Below are positions 31,915 through 40,753 of a DNA stretch of 55,563 nucleotides, in pieces (position 1 is the stretch's first letter; every line of letters starts with the position of its first letter). A program made the position numbers and the translations under genes. The notes under the pieces were generated by a model, which was not told the origin of the DNA, did no database searches, and saw only the letters and a program-made list of their open reading frames with translations. Source of the DNA: JAFKKS01 sp039808325 (GTDB lineage: Bacteria; Pseudomonadota; Alphaproteobacteria; Rhizobiales; Xanthobacteraceae); the NCBI GenBank assembly GCA_039808325.1, contig JBDHSU010000009.1:1-55563 (forward strand). Reading direction: 5' to 3'.

Positions 31915-32652
31915 ATGTTTCAATTGACCGGCAAGACAGCACTCGTCACCGGCGCGACCGGCGGCATCGGCGGCGCCATCGCCAAGGCGCTTCATGGGCA
32001 AGGCGCGACGGTCGCTATTTCGGGCACGCGCCGGGAGGCCTTGGAGGGACTGGCGACGGAGCTGGGTGAACGCGTTCACGTCATCCCCTGCGATCTCTCC
32101 GACAAGGCGGTGGTCGAGAAGCTCGTGCCGCAGGCCGAGGAAGCGATGGGGAGCCTCGATATCCTCGTCGCCAATGCCGGCGTGACCCGTGACAACCTTT
32201 TTGTCGCGCTCCGGGACGAGGACTGGGACAAGGTCCTGGCGATCAATCTGACCAGCACGTTCCTGCTCGCCCGAGCCGCCGTGAAAGGGATGATGCGTCG
32301 CCGGTTCGGCCGGGTTATCGGCATCACCTCGGTGGTGGGCGTTACCGGCAATGCGGGACAGGGGAACTATGCCGCCGCCAAGGCCGGGATGATCGGCATG
32401 ATCAAGTCGGTGGCGCAAGAATATGCGCGGCGCAATGTCACGGCGAACTGCATCGCCCCGGGTATGATCGCGACGCCGATGACCGACAAGCTCAACGAGA
32501 AGCAGCGCGAAGCCATCCTTTCCCGCATTCCGGCGGCCCGTCTTGGAACGCCTGCCGAGATCGCCGCGGCGGTCGTCTACCTGTCGTCGGACGAGGCCGC
32601 GTATGTGACGGGGCAGACCCTTCACATCAATGGCGGAATGGCGATGATATAG
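31915..32652 (+). CDS. fabG: 3-oxoacyl-ACP reductase
   Basis: NADPH-dependent reductase of the fatty acid synthesis cycle. The 245-residue SDR protein has the cofactor motif TGATGGIG (12-19), NAG at 87-89, and the catalytic tetrad Asn111, Ser139, Tyr152 and Lys156 (NYAAAKAG), with the C-terminal GQTLHINGGMAM typical of FabG. It lies 39 bases after fabD. A stem-loop (32659-32681, GGCGGGCC paired with GGCCTGCC) follows its stop without a T-tract and may attenuate read-through into acpP. Confidence 0.96.
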   Translation: MFQLTGKTALVTGATGGIGGAIAKALHGQGATVAISGTRREALEGLATELGERVHVIPCDLSDKAVVEKLVPQAEEAMGSLDILVANAGVTRDNLFVALRDEDWDKVLAINLTSTFLLARAAVKGMMRRRFGRVIGITSVVGVTGNAGQGNYAAAKAGMIGMIKSVAQEYARRNVTANCIAPGMIATPMTDKLNEKQREAILSRIPAARLGTPAEIAAAVVYLSSDEAAYVTGQTLHINGGMAMI

Positions 32653-32908
32653 CGGCCGGGCGGGCCTTCGACTGGCCTGCCGGGGAGCAATTCATGAGCG
32701 ATTTCAGGCTGTGGCGCCGCGCTGGTCAAGCCGAATGAAGTATGGTAACCCCGCGCCTTGGCTTGGCTGGGACGGCCGCACTCGGGCGAAGGAACCACAT
32801 TCTGCCTGTGGACGAGGCGTTTTCCACGGCCATGACCCACGATGCGGCTTGCAGTCCGCGTCATCTCGGGTTGTAACCGGCCCATTCAAGAACAGACGAG
32901 GTTGAACG

Positions 32909-33148
32909 ATGAGCAACGTTGCCGAGCGGGTTAAGAAGATCGTGGTTGAGCACCTCGGGGTCGAACCCGAAAAGGTGACTGAAAGCGCGAGCTTCATTGA
33001 CGACCTCGGTGCCGACAGCCTCGACACGGTCGAACTGGTGATGGCTTTCGAAGAAGAGTTCGGGTGCGAAATTCCCGATGACGCGGCCGAGACCATTCTC
33101 ACGGTCGGCGATGCGGTCAAATTCCTCGAGAAGAACGCGAAGAGCTGA
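32909..33148 (+). CDS. acpP: Acyl carrier protein
   Basis: Carries growing acyl chains on phosphopantetheine. The 79-residue acidic protein has the modification site GADSLDTVELVM with Ser37 and the usual four-helix pattern. It is preceded by a 256-base gap, larger than elsewhere in the cluster, which probably holds its own promoter, in keeping with the high expression of ACP; I cannot assign boxes with confidence. Confidence 0.97.
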   Translation: MSNVAERVKKIVVEHLGVEPEKVTESASFIDDLGADSLDTVELVMAFEEEFGCEIPDDAAETILTVGDAVKFLEKNAKS

Positions 33149-33247
33149 AGGCTCTTCCACGCAATCTGCGGGTAGGCGTTGCGTCGACCTCGGCGCGGCG
33201 TCCATTGTTCGCCCTGGTGCGACCATCGAATTTGACGCGGGTATAGA

Positions 33248-34510
33248 ATGAGGCGTGTCGTCGTCACCGGATTGGGCATGGTCACGCCGCTGGGCTGCGG
33301 TGTCGATGTCACCTGGGGCCGACTGCTCGCGGGCAAAAGCGGCGCCAAGCGTGTCGAGAAATTCGAAGTCTCGGACCTTGCCTGCCAGATCGCCTGCCAG
33401 ATTCCGCGCGGCGACGGGTCCGACGGCACCTACAATCCCGATCAGTGGATGGAGCCGAAGGAGCAGCGCAAGGTCGATGAATTCATCACCTTCGCGATGT
33501 GCGCGGCCAAGCAGGCGCTCGACGACGCCGGTTGGCATCCCAAGGAGGCGGACGACCAGAACGTCTCCGGCGTCCTGATCGGGTCGGGCATCGGCGGTAT
33601 CGAGGGGATTGCCGAAACCGCCTACATCTTGAAGGAAAAGGGGCCGCGCCGCGTTTCCCCGTTCTTCATCCCGGGGCGCATCATCAATATGGCGTCCGGC
33701 TATGTCTCCATCGAGCACGGGCTGAAGGGGCCGAACCATTCGGTCGTTACCGCCTGTTCCACCGGATCGCATGCGATCGGTGACGCCGGCCGCCTGATCG
33801 CGCTCGGCGACGCCGACGTGATGGTGGCGGGGGGCGCCGAATCGCCGGTCAATCGGATGTCGCTCGCGGGCTTCGCGGCGTGCCGCGCGCTTTCCACGAA
33901 TTTCAACGACAGGCCGGAAAAGGCATCGCGGCCGTATGACCGCGACCGCGACGGCTTCGTGATGGGCGAGGGTGCCGGCATTGTCGTCCTCGAGGAATAC
34001 GAGCATGCCAAGCGCCGCGGCGCGAAGATCTATGCCGAACTGATCGGCTACGGCCTGTCCGGGGACGCGTATCATATTACGGCACCTTCGATGGACGGCG
34101 ACGGCGCCTTCCGCTGCATGAGCGCGGCGATCAAGCGCGCCGGCGTCTCGGCGGCGGAGATCGACTACATCAATGCGCACGGGACCTCGACGCCGCTCGG
34201 CGACGAACTCGAACTCGGTGCGGTGCAGCGTGTGGTCGGCAATGCGGCCGGCCGCATTTCGATGTCCTCGACCAAGTCGTCAGTCGGACATCTTCTGGGC
34301 GCCGCGGGCGCGGTGGAGGCGATCTTTTCGATCCTCGCGATTCGCGATCAGGTCGCGCCGCCGACCTTGAACCTGGACAACCCGTCGGTGGAGACCGTGA
34401 TCGACCTCGTGCCGCACCAGGCGCGCAAGCGGTCGATCGATGTCGTTCTGTCGAACTCGTTCGGCTTTGGCGGAACGAACGCCAGCCTGGTGCTGCGGCG
34501 GGTGCAGTAG
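33248..34510 (+). CDS. fabF: 3-oxoacyl-ACP synthase II (KAS II)
   Basis: Condenses malonyl-ACP with acyl-ACP. The 420-residue thiolase-fold enzyme has the Cys-His-His triad at Cys170 (VVTACSTGSHA), His311 (INAHGTSTPLGD) and His348 (KSSVGHLLGAAG), and the C-terminal NSFGFGGTNASLV. It is 99 bases after acpP. The 228-base gap to mltG (34511-34738) shows no recognisable feature. Confidence 0.97.
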   Translation: MRRVVVTGLGMVTPLGCGVDVTWGRLLAGKSGAKRVEKFEVSDLACQIACQIPRGDGSDGTYNPDQWMEPKEQRKVDEFITFAMCAAKQALDDAGWHPKEADDQNVSGVLIGSGIGGIEGIAETAYILKEKGPRRVSPFFIPGRIINMASGYVSIEHGLKGPNHSVVTACSTGSHAIGDAGRLIALGDADVMVAGGAESPVNRMSLAGFAACRALSTNFNDRPEKASRPYDRDRDGFVMGEGAGIVVLEEYEHAKRRGAKIYAELIGYGLSGDAYHITAPSMDGDGAFRCMSAAIKRAGVSAAEIDYINAHGTSTPLGDELELGAVQRVVGNAAGRISMSSTKSSVGHLLGAAGAVEAIFSILAIRDQVAPPTLNLDNPSVETVIDLVPHQARKRSIDVVLSNSFGFGGTNASLVLRRVQ

Positions 34511-34738
34511 GCGCGTGGGTTCACGCGGTTGCCACATTTCGAGGTAGGTTTTGTGTTACGCGATAAGGCGAAACACACATTGCCGAAGGCCCGAGCACTG
34601 AACCCGTCGATGCGAACGAGCGTCGAAGAATTACCAAGGGCGTGAGCGGATACGATCCAAGGCGGCGGACCGACGATCGTTGCGGTCCGCTACACGTATT
34701 GACGTCGATAGGTGCGCTGCGATGCATGGACTTTGCGG

Positions 34739-36136
34739 ATGATCTTTCGCTGGGGAAAGCGCAAGACCGACGTGCTGGATCGCATCGAGCAGCCGGCGGA
34801 GCATGCCGCGCCCGAAGAAACCAGTGTTGATCCGCGCGTTTCCGCACCGATTGCGCGCGCCGAGCCAGCGCGGATCGCGCCTCGCAGCGCGCGCGCGCGC
34901 CTCGAGCCGGAGCAGGTGCCGCAGCCCGCGCGCCCTTCGCGACGCGTGCGCCATCCGGTCGTGATCGCAGGCAATGCGATCTTCACCACCATCATTGTGC
35001 TGGCGATCGTCGCGGGCATCGCCATGGCCGTCGGCAAGCAGCGCTTCGAAGCGCCCGGGCCGCTGGAGCAGGACAAGGTTGTCAATATTCCACGCGGGCT
35101 TGGCGTGCGTGACATCGCCGAGTTCCTGCAGCGCGAAGGCGTGATCGATCAGCCGTGGGTGTTCGTCGGCGGCGTCCTGTTCATGAAGGCGAAGGACGAC
35201 TTGAAGTACGGTGAGTACTTGTTCCCCAAAGAAGCCAGCTTGCGCGATGTGATCGACACCATCGTCCAGAATAAGGTGGTGCAGCATCTGATCACGATTC
35301 CCGAGGGACTCACTTCGGAACAGATCGTCGCGCGGCTATTGGAAAACAATCTTCTCAGCGGCAGCGTGAAGGAGATTCCCGCCGAGGGGACGCTGCTGCC
35401 GGACAGCTACCGCTTCACCCGGGGCACCAGCCGCGAACTGATCATCCAGCGCATGCAACAGGCGCAGCGCCGCCTGGTGCATGACGTTTGGGAGCGCCGC
35501 AATCCGGATCTGCCGATCAAGACGCCGGACCAGTTGGTCACGCTCGCTTCGATCATCGAGAAGGAAACGTCGAAGCCGGAAGAGCGGACACGCATCTCGG
35601 CGGTGTTCATGAATCGGCTGAAGCAGAAGATGAAGCTGCAATCCGACCCCACGATCATCTATGGGCTGGTCGGCGGCAAGGGAGCGCTCGGCCGTCCGAT
35701 CATGCGCAGCGAGATCGAGCAGCCGACTCCCTACAACACATACGTCATTCCGGGGCTGCCGCCGGGACCGATCGCGAATCCGGGACGCGCCTCGATCGAA
35801 GCGGCGGCGACGCCGTCGCGGACCAAGGAACTCTTCTTCGTGGCTGACGGCACCGGCGGCCATACGTTCTCCGAAACGGGCGATCAGCATTCGCGCGCCG
35901 TGCAGCGCTTGCGCCAGATCGAGCAGCAAAACCGCGATGCGGCCAAGGCGGCGCAAGATGCGGCGACGGCCGGCTCGACGGATGCGACGACCGGGGACAA
36001 GACGCCCGATCCTGAGCCGTCGTCGACGGCGACGACCTCGGAAACGGCCGCGCAACCCGCTCCCCCCACGCCGAAACCGGCGCACCGCAACAACAAGAAA
36101 CAAACGTCGCGGAAACCCGCCGCGCGTTCCCAGTGA
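34739..36136 (+). CDS. mltG: Endolytic peptidoglycan transglycosylase MltG
   Basis: Inner-membrane YceG-family lytic transglycosylase that cuts nascent glycan strands and sets their length. Of 465 residues, the first 70 are a basic Pro/Arg-rich cytoplasmic tail, residues 73-98 a membrane helix, followed by a LysM-like region and the catalytic domain with LASIIEKETSKPEERT (catalytic Glu274 by alignment with E. coli) and LQSDPTIIYG. The last 70 residues are a Pro/Thr/Ala-rich tail ending in a basic Lys/Arg/Asn segment. An in-frame GTG at 34712 would add nine residues. It follows fabF and precedes yicC, a usual order. Confidence 0.93.
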   Translation: MIFRWGKRKTDVLDRIEQPAEHAAPEETSVDPRVSAPIARAEPARIAPRSARARLEPEQVPQPARPSRRVRHPVVIAGNAIFTTIIVLAIVAGIAMAVGKQRFEAPGPLEQDKVVNIPRGLGVRDIAEFLQREGVIDQPWVFVGGVLFMKAKDDLKYGEYLFPKEASLRDVIDTIVQNKVVQHLITIPEGLTSEQIVARLLENNLLSGSVKEIPAEGTLLPDSYRFTRGTSRELIIQRMQQAQRRLVHDVWERRNPDLPIKTPDQLVTLASIIEKETSKPEERTRISAVFMNRLKQKMKLQSDPTIIYGLVGGKGALGRPIMRSEIEQPTPYNTYVIPGLPPGPIANPGRASIEAAATPSRTKELFFVADGTGGHTFSETGDQHSRAVQRLRQIEQQNRDAAKAAQDAATAGSTDATTGDKTPDPEPSSTATTSETAAQPAPPTPKPAHRNNKKQTSRKPAARSQ

Positions 36137-36242
36137 TGCATGCGACATCGCTGTGACCTGCGGCGCGGCGCGCTTGTGACGCGCGAACGCGGCCGATAAG
36201 TTCGCGACGTTTCCCGCAACGCTTTCCCGCGAGTCCCTGCCC

Positions 36243-37127
36243 ATGACACTGTCGAGCATGACCGGCTTTGCCCGAGCCGACGGTGTCAGCAACACCTATG
36301 TCTGGGGATGGGAGCTCAAATCCGTCAACAGCAAGGGCCTGGACTTGCGGCTGCGGATTCCGCCGGGATGGGACGCGGTCGAAGCCGCGATCAGAAAGCT
36401 TATCGGCCCGGTCGTTCGTGGCGCCCTTTATGCAAATCTCTCGCTGCGGCGCGAGAGCGTGGCGCCGATCGTCCGGGTCAACCAACCCGTCCTGTCGGCG
36501 GTGCTGGAGGCGATCCGGGAAGTGGAGGGGCGCGTCAACGCGGGCGCGCCGACCATCGACGGCATCCTCAACATCAAGGGCGTGATCGATGTCGTGGAGG
36601 AGCCCGAGGACGAGGCGGCGCGCGGCGCGGCCGAGGCCGCGGTCGTCGCCGGATTTAAGACGGCGCTCGCGAGCCTGCTGGAGATGCGACAACGGGAGGG
36701 CGACGCGCTCAAAGCGATTTTAAGCGTGCGCCTCGATGAGATCGCGGCACTGACGGCGCGGGCCGACGCGGCGCCGGGGCGTCGCCCGGAAGCGATCCGC
36801 GCGCGATTGGCGGAGCAGGTTGCCGTGCTGCTCGACGGCGGCAATCGCCTGGATCCGGATCGGCTGCACCAGGAGGCATTGCTCATGGCTTCCAAGGCGG
36901 ACGTGCGCGAGGAACTCGATCGGCTTGCCGCGCATGTCGATCAGGCCCGGCGCTTGATCGCCGAAGGCGGTGCGATCGGACGGCGTCTCGACTTTCTCTC
37001 GCAGGAGTTCAATCGCGAAACCAATACGCTGTGCTCCAAGTCGAACGACATCGAGCTCACCACTATCGGTCTCGAGCTCAAGACCGTCGTCGAGCAGTTC
37101 CGCGAACAGGTCCAGAATCTGGAGTGA
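36243..37127 (+). CDS. yicC: YicC family endoribonuclease
   Basis: A 294-residue protein with the YicC N-terminal start MTLSSMTGFARADG, WELKSVNSKGLDLRLRIP, and the C-terminal DUF1732 region ending GRRLDFLSQEFNRETNTLCSKS in parts, DIELTTIGLELKTVVEQFREQ. YicC proteins in E. coli and Bacillus have recently been linked to RNA cleavage; the physiological role in alphaproteobacteria is not established. Four bases separate it from gmk, so the two are co-transcribed. Confidence 0.93.
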   Translation: MTLSSMTGFARADGVSNTYVWGWELKSVNSKGLDLRLRIPPGWDAVEAAIRKLIGPVVRGALYANLSLRRESVAPIVRVNQPVLSAVLEAIREVEGRVNAGAPTIDGILNIKGVIDVVEEPEDEAARGAAEAAVVAGFKTALASLLEMRQREGDALKAILSVRLDEIAALTARADAAPGRRPEAIRARLAEQVAVLLDGGNRLDPDRLHQEALLMASKADVREELDRLAAHVDQARRLIAEGGAIGRRLDFLSQEFNRETNTLCSKSNDIELTTIGLELKTVVEQFREQVQNLE

Positions 37128-37131
37128 GCCG

Positions 37132-37782
37132 ATGACGGCGGGCGGAAAACCGGGAGCGATCGTACGGCGCGGCCTGATGCTGGTGCTTTCGTCGCCGTCC
37201 GGCGCGGGCAAGACGACGTTGTCGCGCCGGCTTCTCGCCGAGGACGACAATCTACAGCTCTCGATCTCGGTCACGACGCGCCCACCGCGACCCGGGGAGC
37301 GGGAAGGGCACGATTATCATTTCATCGATCGCGCAACGTATGACGGGATGGTCGCCAAGCACCAGTTGCTGGAATGGGCGCAAGTCTTCGACCACTGTTA
37401 CGGCACGCCGCGCGCGCCGGTCGAGGCCGCGATGAAAGCGGGGCGCGATGTCCTTTTCGACATCGATTGGCAGGGAACGCAGCAGTTGCGCGATTCCGTG
37501 AAGTCCGATGTCGTGAGCGTTTTCGTTCTGCCGCCGAGCGTCGCGGAATTGGAGCGGCGCTTGCATACGCGCGCGCAGGATTCCGACGAAACGATCCACC
37601 GCCGCATGACCAAGGCCGCGGACGAGATGAGCCATTGGGCCGAGTACGACTACGTCGTGATCAATCACGACGTCGAGGAGGCGTTCGTGAACGTGCGTGC
37701 GATCCTCGCCGCAGAGCGCCTCAAGCGCGATCGGCAGATCGGGCTATCGGAGTTCGTACGCGCTCTTCGCGCGGAAGTGTGA
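37132..37782 (+). CDS. gmk: Guanylate kinase
   Basis: Phosphorylates GMP to GDP. The 216-residue product has the P-loop SPSGAGKTT (21-29), the GMP-binding TTRPPRPGEREGHDYHF, FDIDWQGTQQL and a lid region RAQDSDETIHRRM. I use ATG 37132, four bases after the yicC stop; upstream in-frame sequence overlaps yicC in another frame. It converges on the alcohol dehydrogenase gene with nine bases between the stops. Confidence 0.96.
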   Translation: MTAGGKPGAIVRRGLMLVLSSPSGAGKTTLSRRLLAEDDNLQLSISVTTRPPRPGEREGHDYHFIDRATYDGMVAKHQLLEWAQVFDHCYGTPRAPVEAAMKAGRDVLFDIDWQGTQQLRDSVKSDVVSVFVLPPSVAELERRLHTRAQDSDETIHRRMTKAADEMSHWAEYDYVVINHDVEEAFVNVRAILAAERLKRDRQIGLSEFVRALRAEV

Positions 37783-37791
37783 CGCTCGGCG

Positions 37792-38844
37792 CTACGGCGT
37801 CAGCACGATCCGTCCGACAACGTTGCCCTTGCGCAAATCGTCCAGCGATTCCTGTGCCGCGCCGAGCGGGCGCTCCACGATCGGAACCGGCGCGACTTTT
37901 CCGGCGCGGGCGAGGGCCAGCATCTCGCGTGCTTCCGCGAGGCTCCCGACGAATGTGCCTTCGATCGTCATGACCTTCAGCGGGAAGGCGGGAACCGGCG
38001 TGGTATAGGCGCCGCCGAGCAGGCCGACGACGACCACCTTTCCGCCCTTGGAGAGGGCGCCGGTCGCGAAGGCGAGCGAGCGGTCGGAACCGACGAAATC
38101 GCAGACGCCGAATGCGCCGCCGCCGGTCTCGGCGACCAATTGCTTACGCGCCGCCGGGTCGGCCGGATCGAAGGCGGCTTTTGCGCCGGCCTTGAGCGCG
38201 GCTTCGCGCTTCCCCGCGTCGATGTCCGCGACAATAGGAGCGTCGGAGAACATCGCACGCGCGAAGGCCAGGCCCATCATGCCGACGCCGCCGAGACCGA
38301 CCAGAAGCACTGGCCCTTTCGCCGCGCGGTCCGCGATCTTCTTCAGTGCGGAATAGGCGGTGAGACCCGAACACATATACGCGGCGGCAATCGACGTCGG
38401 CACCGGCGCATAGTCGAGCAGGTAGCGTGGATGCGGCACCATGACATGCGTCGCGAAGCCGCCGTCGACGGTGATGCCGAGCTGGCGTGGAGCAGTGCAA
38501 AGAATCTCCTCGTCGCGCTTGCAGGCGGCGCATTCCCCGCAGCCGATCCATGGGTAGACGGCGACCGCGCGGCCCGCGGCGACATCGGCGTCCGAGCCCG
38601 CGCGCTCGACGACGCCGGCGATCTCGTGACCGAGTGTGAAAGGCAGCGCCCGGCCGGACGTGATGTCGAGCTTCTTGTCGCCGCCCATTCCGAAATAACC
38701 GTCCTGCAGATGCACGTCGGAATGGCACACGCCGCAGCGCTCGATGCGCACGAGGACCTCGGTTCCACGCGGCTCCGGGAGATCGACGACGGTTTCGCAA
38801 AGAGGCGTGGCGTAAGCAGTCAAAGACTGACGACGAAGCGGCAT
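37792..38844 (-). CDS. Zinc-dependent alcohol dehydrogenase (MDR family)
   Basis: A 350-residue medium-chain dehydrogenase with catalytic zinc ligands Cys40 (RCGVCHSD) and His73/Glu74 (LGHEIAG), structural zinc cysteines 102, 105, 108 and 116, and the NAD motif VGLGGVGMMG. It resembles the AdhP/cinnamyl group of alcohol dehydrogenases; the substrate is not determined. It lies 21 bases after rsmA on the same strand and may be read from the lptF-rsmA transcript, or stand alone. Confidence 0.87.
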   Translation of the reverse strand: MPLRRQSLTAYATPLCETVVDLPEPRGTEVLVRIERCGVCHSDVHLQDGYFGMGGDKKLDITSGRALPFTLGHEIAGVVERAGSDADVAAGRAVAVYPWIGCGECAACKRDEEILCTAPRQLGITVDGGFATHVMVPHPRYLLDYAPVPTSIAAAYMCSGLTAYSALKKIADRAAKGPVLLVGLGGVGMMGLAFARAMFSDAPIVADIDAGKREAALKAGAKAAFDPADPAARKQLVAETGGGAFGVCDFVGSDRSLAFATGALSKGGKVVVVGLLGGAYTTPVPAFPLKVMTIEGTFVGSLAEAREMLALARAGKVAPVPIVERPLGAAQESLDDLRKGNVVGRIVLTP

Positions 38845-38865
38845 TGCGTTTGTCCTTCTTGGCGT

Positions 38866-39726
38866 TTAGGGCGCGCTGCCCGACGCGTGACGATCGAAGG
38901 CTTGCGCCAGTGCGACGAAGCCTGGAACAGGAATGTCCTCCGCACGCGCGGTCGGCGGCAATCCGGTCTCGGCCAGCAACGGTATCGGATCGGCGACGAG
39001 AGAGCGCAAGCTCTGGCGCAGCATTTTACGTCTTTGCCCGAACGCGGCGGCGGTCACGCGCTCGAGCGTGCGGGCATTGCAAGGAAGTGGTGTCGGCCGT
39101 GGCGTCAGGCGGATCACCGTCGATGTCACCTTCGGTGGAGGCACGAATGCGGCCGGAGCGATGTCGAACAGAAGACGCGGTTCCGTGCGCCACTGCGCCA
39201 TCACGGAAAGCCGGCCGTAACTCTTCGACCCCGGTGCCGCGGCGATGCGCTCGGCCACCTCGCGTTGAAACATGAGGACAAGCCCATCGTACCAAGGCGG
39301 CCACGGCTCGAGCGTGAGCCAGCCGATGAGCAACGCGGTTGCGATATTGTAGGGAAGATTGGCGACGATACGGGCGGGCGCATTTCCGATTGCGGGTGCC
39401 GGATCGGTCGTCAGGGCATCGCCCTCCAGAACGTGCAGACGTCCGGGACAGGCTTCAGCGATTTCATGCAGCGCCGCGATGCAGCGGCGATCGCGTTCGA
39501 TGGCGACCACCCGGGCGGCGCCGGCCACCAGGAGAGCGCGCGTCAACCCGCCAGGGCCGGGGCCGACCTCCACGACGGTGACGCCTTCGAGCGGGCCGGC
39601 GGCTCGCGCAATGCGTCCCGTCAGGTTGAGATCGAGCAGGAAATTCTGCCCGAGAGATTTGCGGGCGATGAGATCGTGACGGCGAATGACGTCGCGCAGC
39701 GGCGGCAGATCGTCGATCGCCGCCAT
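38866..39726 (-). CDS. rsmA: 16S rRNA (adenine1518-N6/adenine1519-N6)-dimethyltransferase
   Basis: Dimethylates two adjacent adenines in the 3' hairpin of 16S rRNA (KsgA). The 286-residue product shows KSLGQNFLLD, the SAM motif VEVGPGPGGLTRAL, and the catalytic NLPYNIA, followed by the C-terminal helical domain with FGQRRKMLRQSL. Its ATG directly follows the pdxA stop, so it is co-translated with pdxA. Confidence 0.96.
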   Translation of the reverse strand: MAAIDDLPPLRDVIRRHDLIARKSLGQNFLLDLNLTGRIARAAGPLEGVTVVEVGPGPGGLTRALLVAGAARVVAIERDRRCIAALHEIAEACPGRLHVLEGDALTTDPAPAIGNAPARIVANLPYNIATALLIGWLTLEPWPPWYDGLVLMFQREVAERIAAAPGSKSYGRLSVMAQWRTEPRLLFDIAPAAFVPPPKVTSTVIRLTPRPTPLPCNARTLERVTAAAFGQRRKMLRQSLRSLVADPIPLLAETGLPPTARAEDIPVPGFVALAQAFDRHASGSAP

Positions 39727-40746
39727 TCAAGCGACGGGCGCAGGCGCGTCGGCCCTGGCGAGACGCTTCGCGAGCTGCAAGGCAGCGACGAGGCTGGTTT
39801 CGTTCGCCTTGCCGGTCCCGGCGATGTCGAACGCCGTGCCGTGATCCGGCGATGTCCGCACGAACGGCAGCCCCAGCGTGACATTCACCGCATGGTCGAA
39901 CGCCACCGTCTTGATCGGGATCAACGCCTGATCGTGATACATGCACAGCGCGGCGTCATAGGCTTCGCGCGCGCGCGCGTTGAACATGGTGTCGGCAGGA
40001 AGGGGCCCTCGCGCGTCGATGCCGTCGGCACGCAGCGCCGCGACAGCCGGCGCCACGATGGCGGCGTCTTCCTTGCCCAGGGCGCCTTCCTCGCCCGCAT
40101 GCGGGTTGAGGCCGGCAATCGCAAGGCGCGGGCGCGGGATGCCGAAACGTTCGCGGAGATCGTGCGCGACGATGCGGCCCGTGGTCAGGATCAGGTCGCT
40201 CGTGAGCACCGTGGGAACGTCGCGCAACGGCAGATGGATGGTGATCGGCACCACCGCAAGCTCCGGCGACCAGAGCATCATCACCGGCTGCATGCGGCGA
40301 CCGCTTGCCTCGGCCGCGAGTTTTCCCAGAAACTCCGTGTGCCCCGGTTCGGCAAAGCCGTGGCGATACAATACCGATTTGGCGATCGGGTTGGTGACGA
40401 CGGCGCTTGCGGCGCCCTCTATGACGTCCGCGACGGCCCGGCGGATGGACGCAAGGGCGGCGGGTGCGCTTGAAGCATCCGGCTCTCCCGGCTTGGCCGT
40501 GATGGTCAGTCCAAGCGGAACGACGGGAAGGGCCTCGGAGAAGCAGGCGAGGGCGCTGTGCGGTTCCACCGTCCGCAAAGGCACCTCGAGACCCAGGTGA
40601 TCGGCGCGGTTCTTCAGGAAATCCGGGTCGCCCACGATGTAGAACGGCGCGAGATCGAGCGCGCGCCGCCGCCGCCATGCCTTGAGCGTGATGTCAGGCC
40701 CGATGCCGGCGGGCTCGCCGAGCGTTAGCGCGAGAGCACGCGGCAT
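39727..40746 (-). CDS. pdxA: 4-hydroxythreonine-4-phosphate dehydrogenase
   Basis: Oxidises 4-phosphohydroxy-threonine in pyridoxal phosphate synthesis. The 339-residue product begins MPRALALTLGEPAGIGPD and has the metal/substrate motifs HTEFLGKLA, ITIHLPLRDVP, GLNPHAGEEG and YHDQALIPIK, with the C-terminal TSPDHGTAFDIAG. ATG 40744-40746 is chosen because the motif begins there; the frame continues upstream inside surA. It lies seven bases after the surA-like gene. Confidence 0.95.
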   Translation of the reverse strand: MPRALALTLGEPAGIGPDITLKAWRRRRALDLAPFYIVGDPDFLKNRADHLGLEVPLRTVEPHSALACFSEALPVVPLGLTITAKPGEPDASSAPAALASIRRAVADVIEGAASAVVTNPIAKSVLYRHGFAEPGHTEFLGKLAAEASGRRMQPVMMLWSPELAVVPITIHLPLRDVPTVLTSDLILTTGRIVAHDLRERFGIPRPRLAIAGLNPHAGEEGALGKEDAAIVAPAVAALRADGIDARGPLPADTMFNARAREAYDAALCMYHDQALIPIKTVAFDHAVNVTLGLPFVRTSPDHGTAFDIAGTGKANETSLVAALQLAKRLARADAPAPVA

Positions 40747-40753
40747 CACCGTA

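Noticed and set aside
38140..40473. Long open plus-strand frame of more than 700 codons
   Set aside because: Antisense to the alcohol dehydrogenase, rsmA and pdxA genes, which have clear motifs. The translation is Arg/Ala/Asp-rich with no family match; such frames are common by chance in GC-rich DNA.
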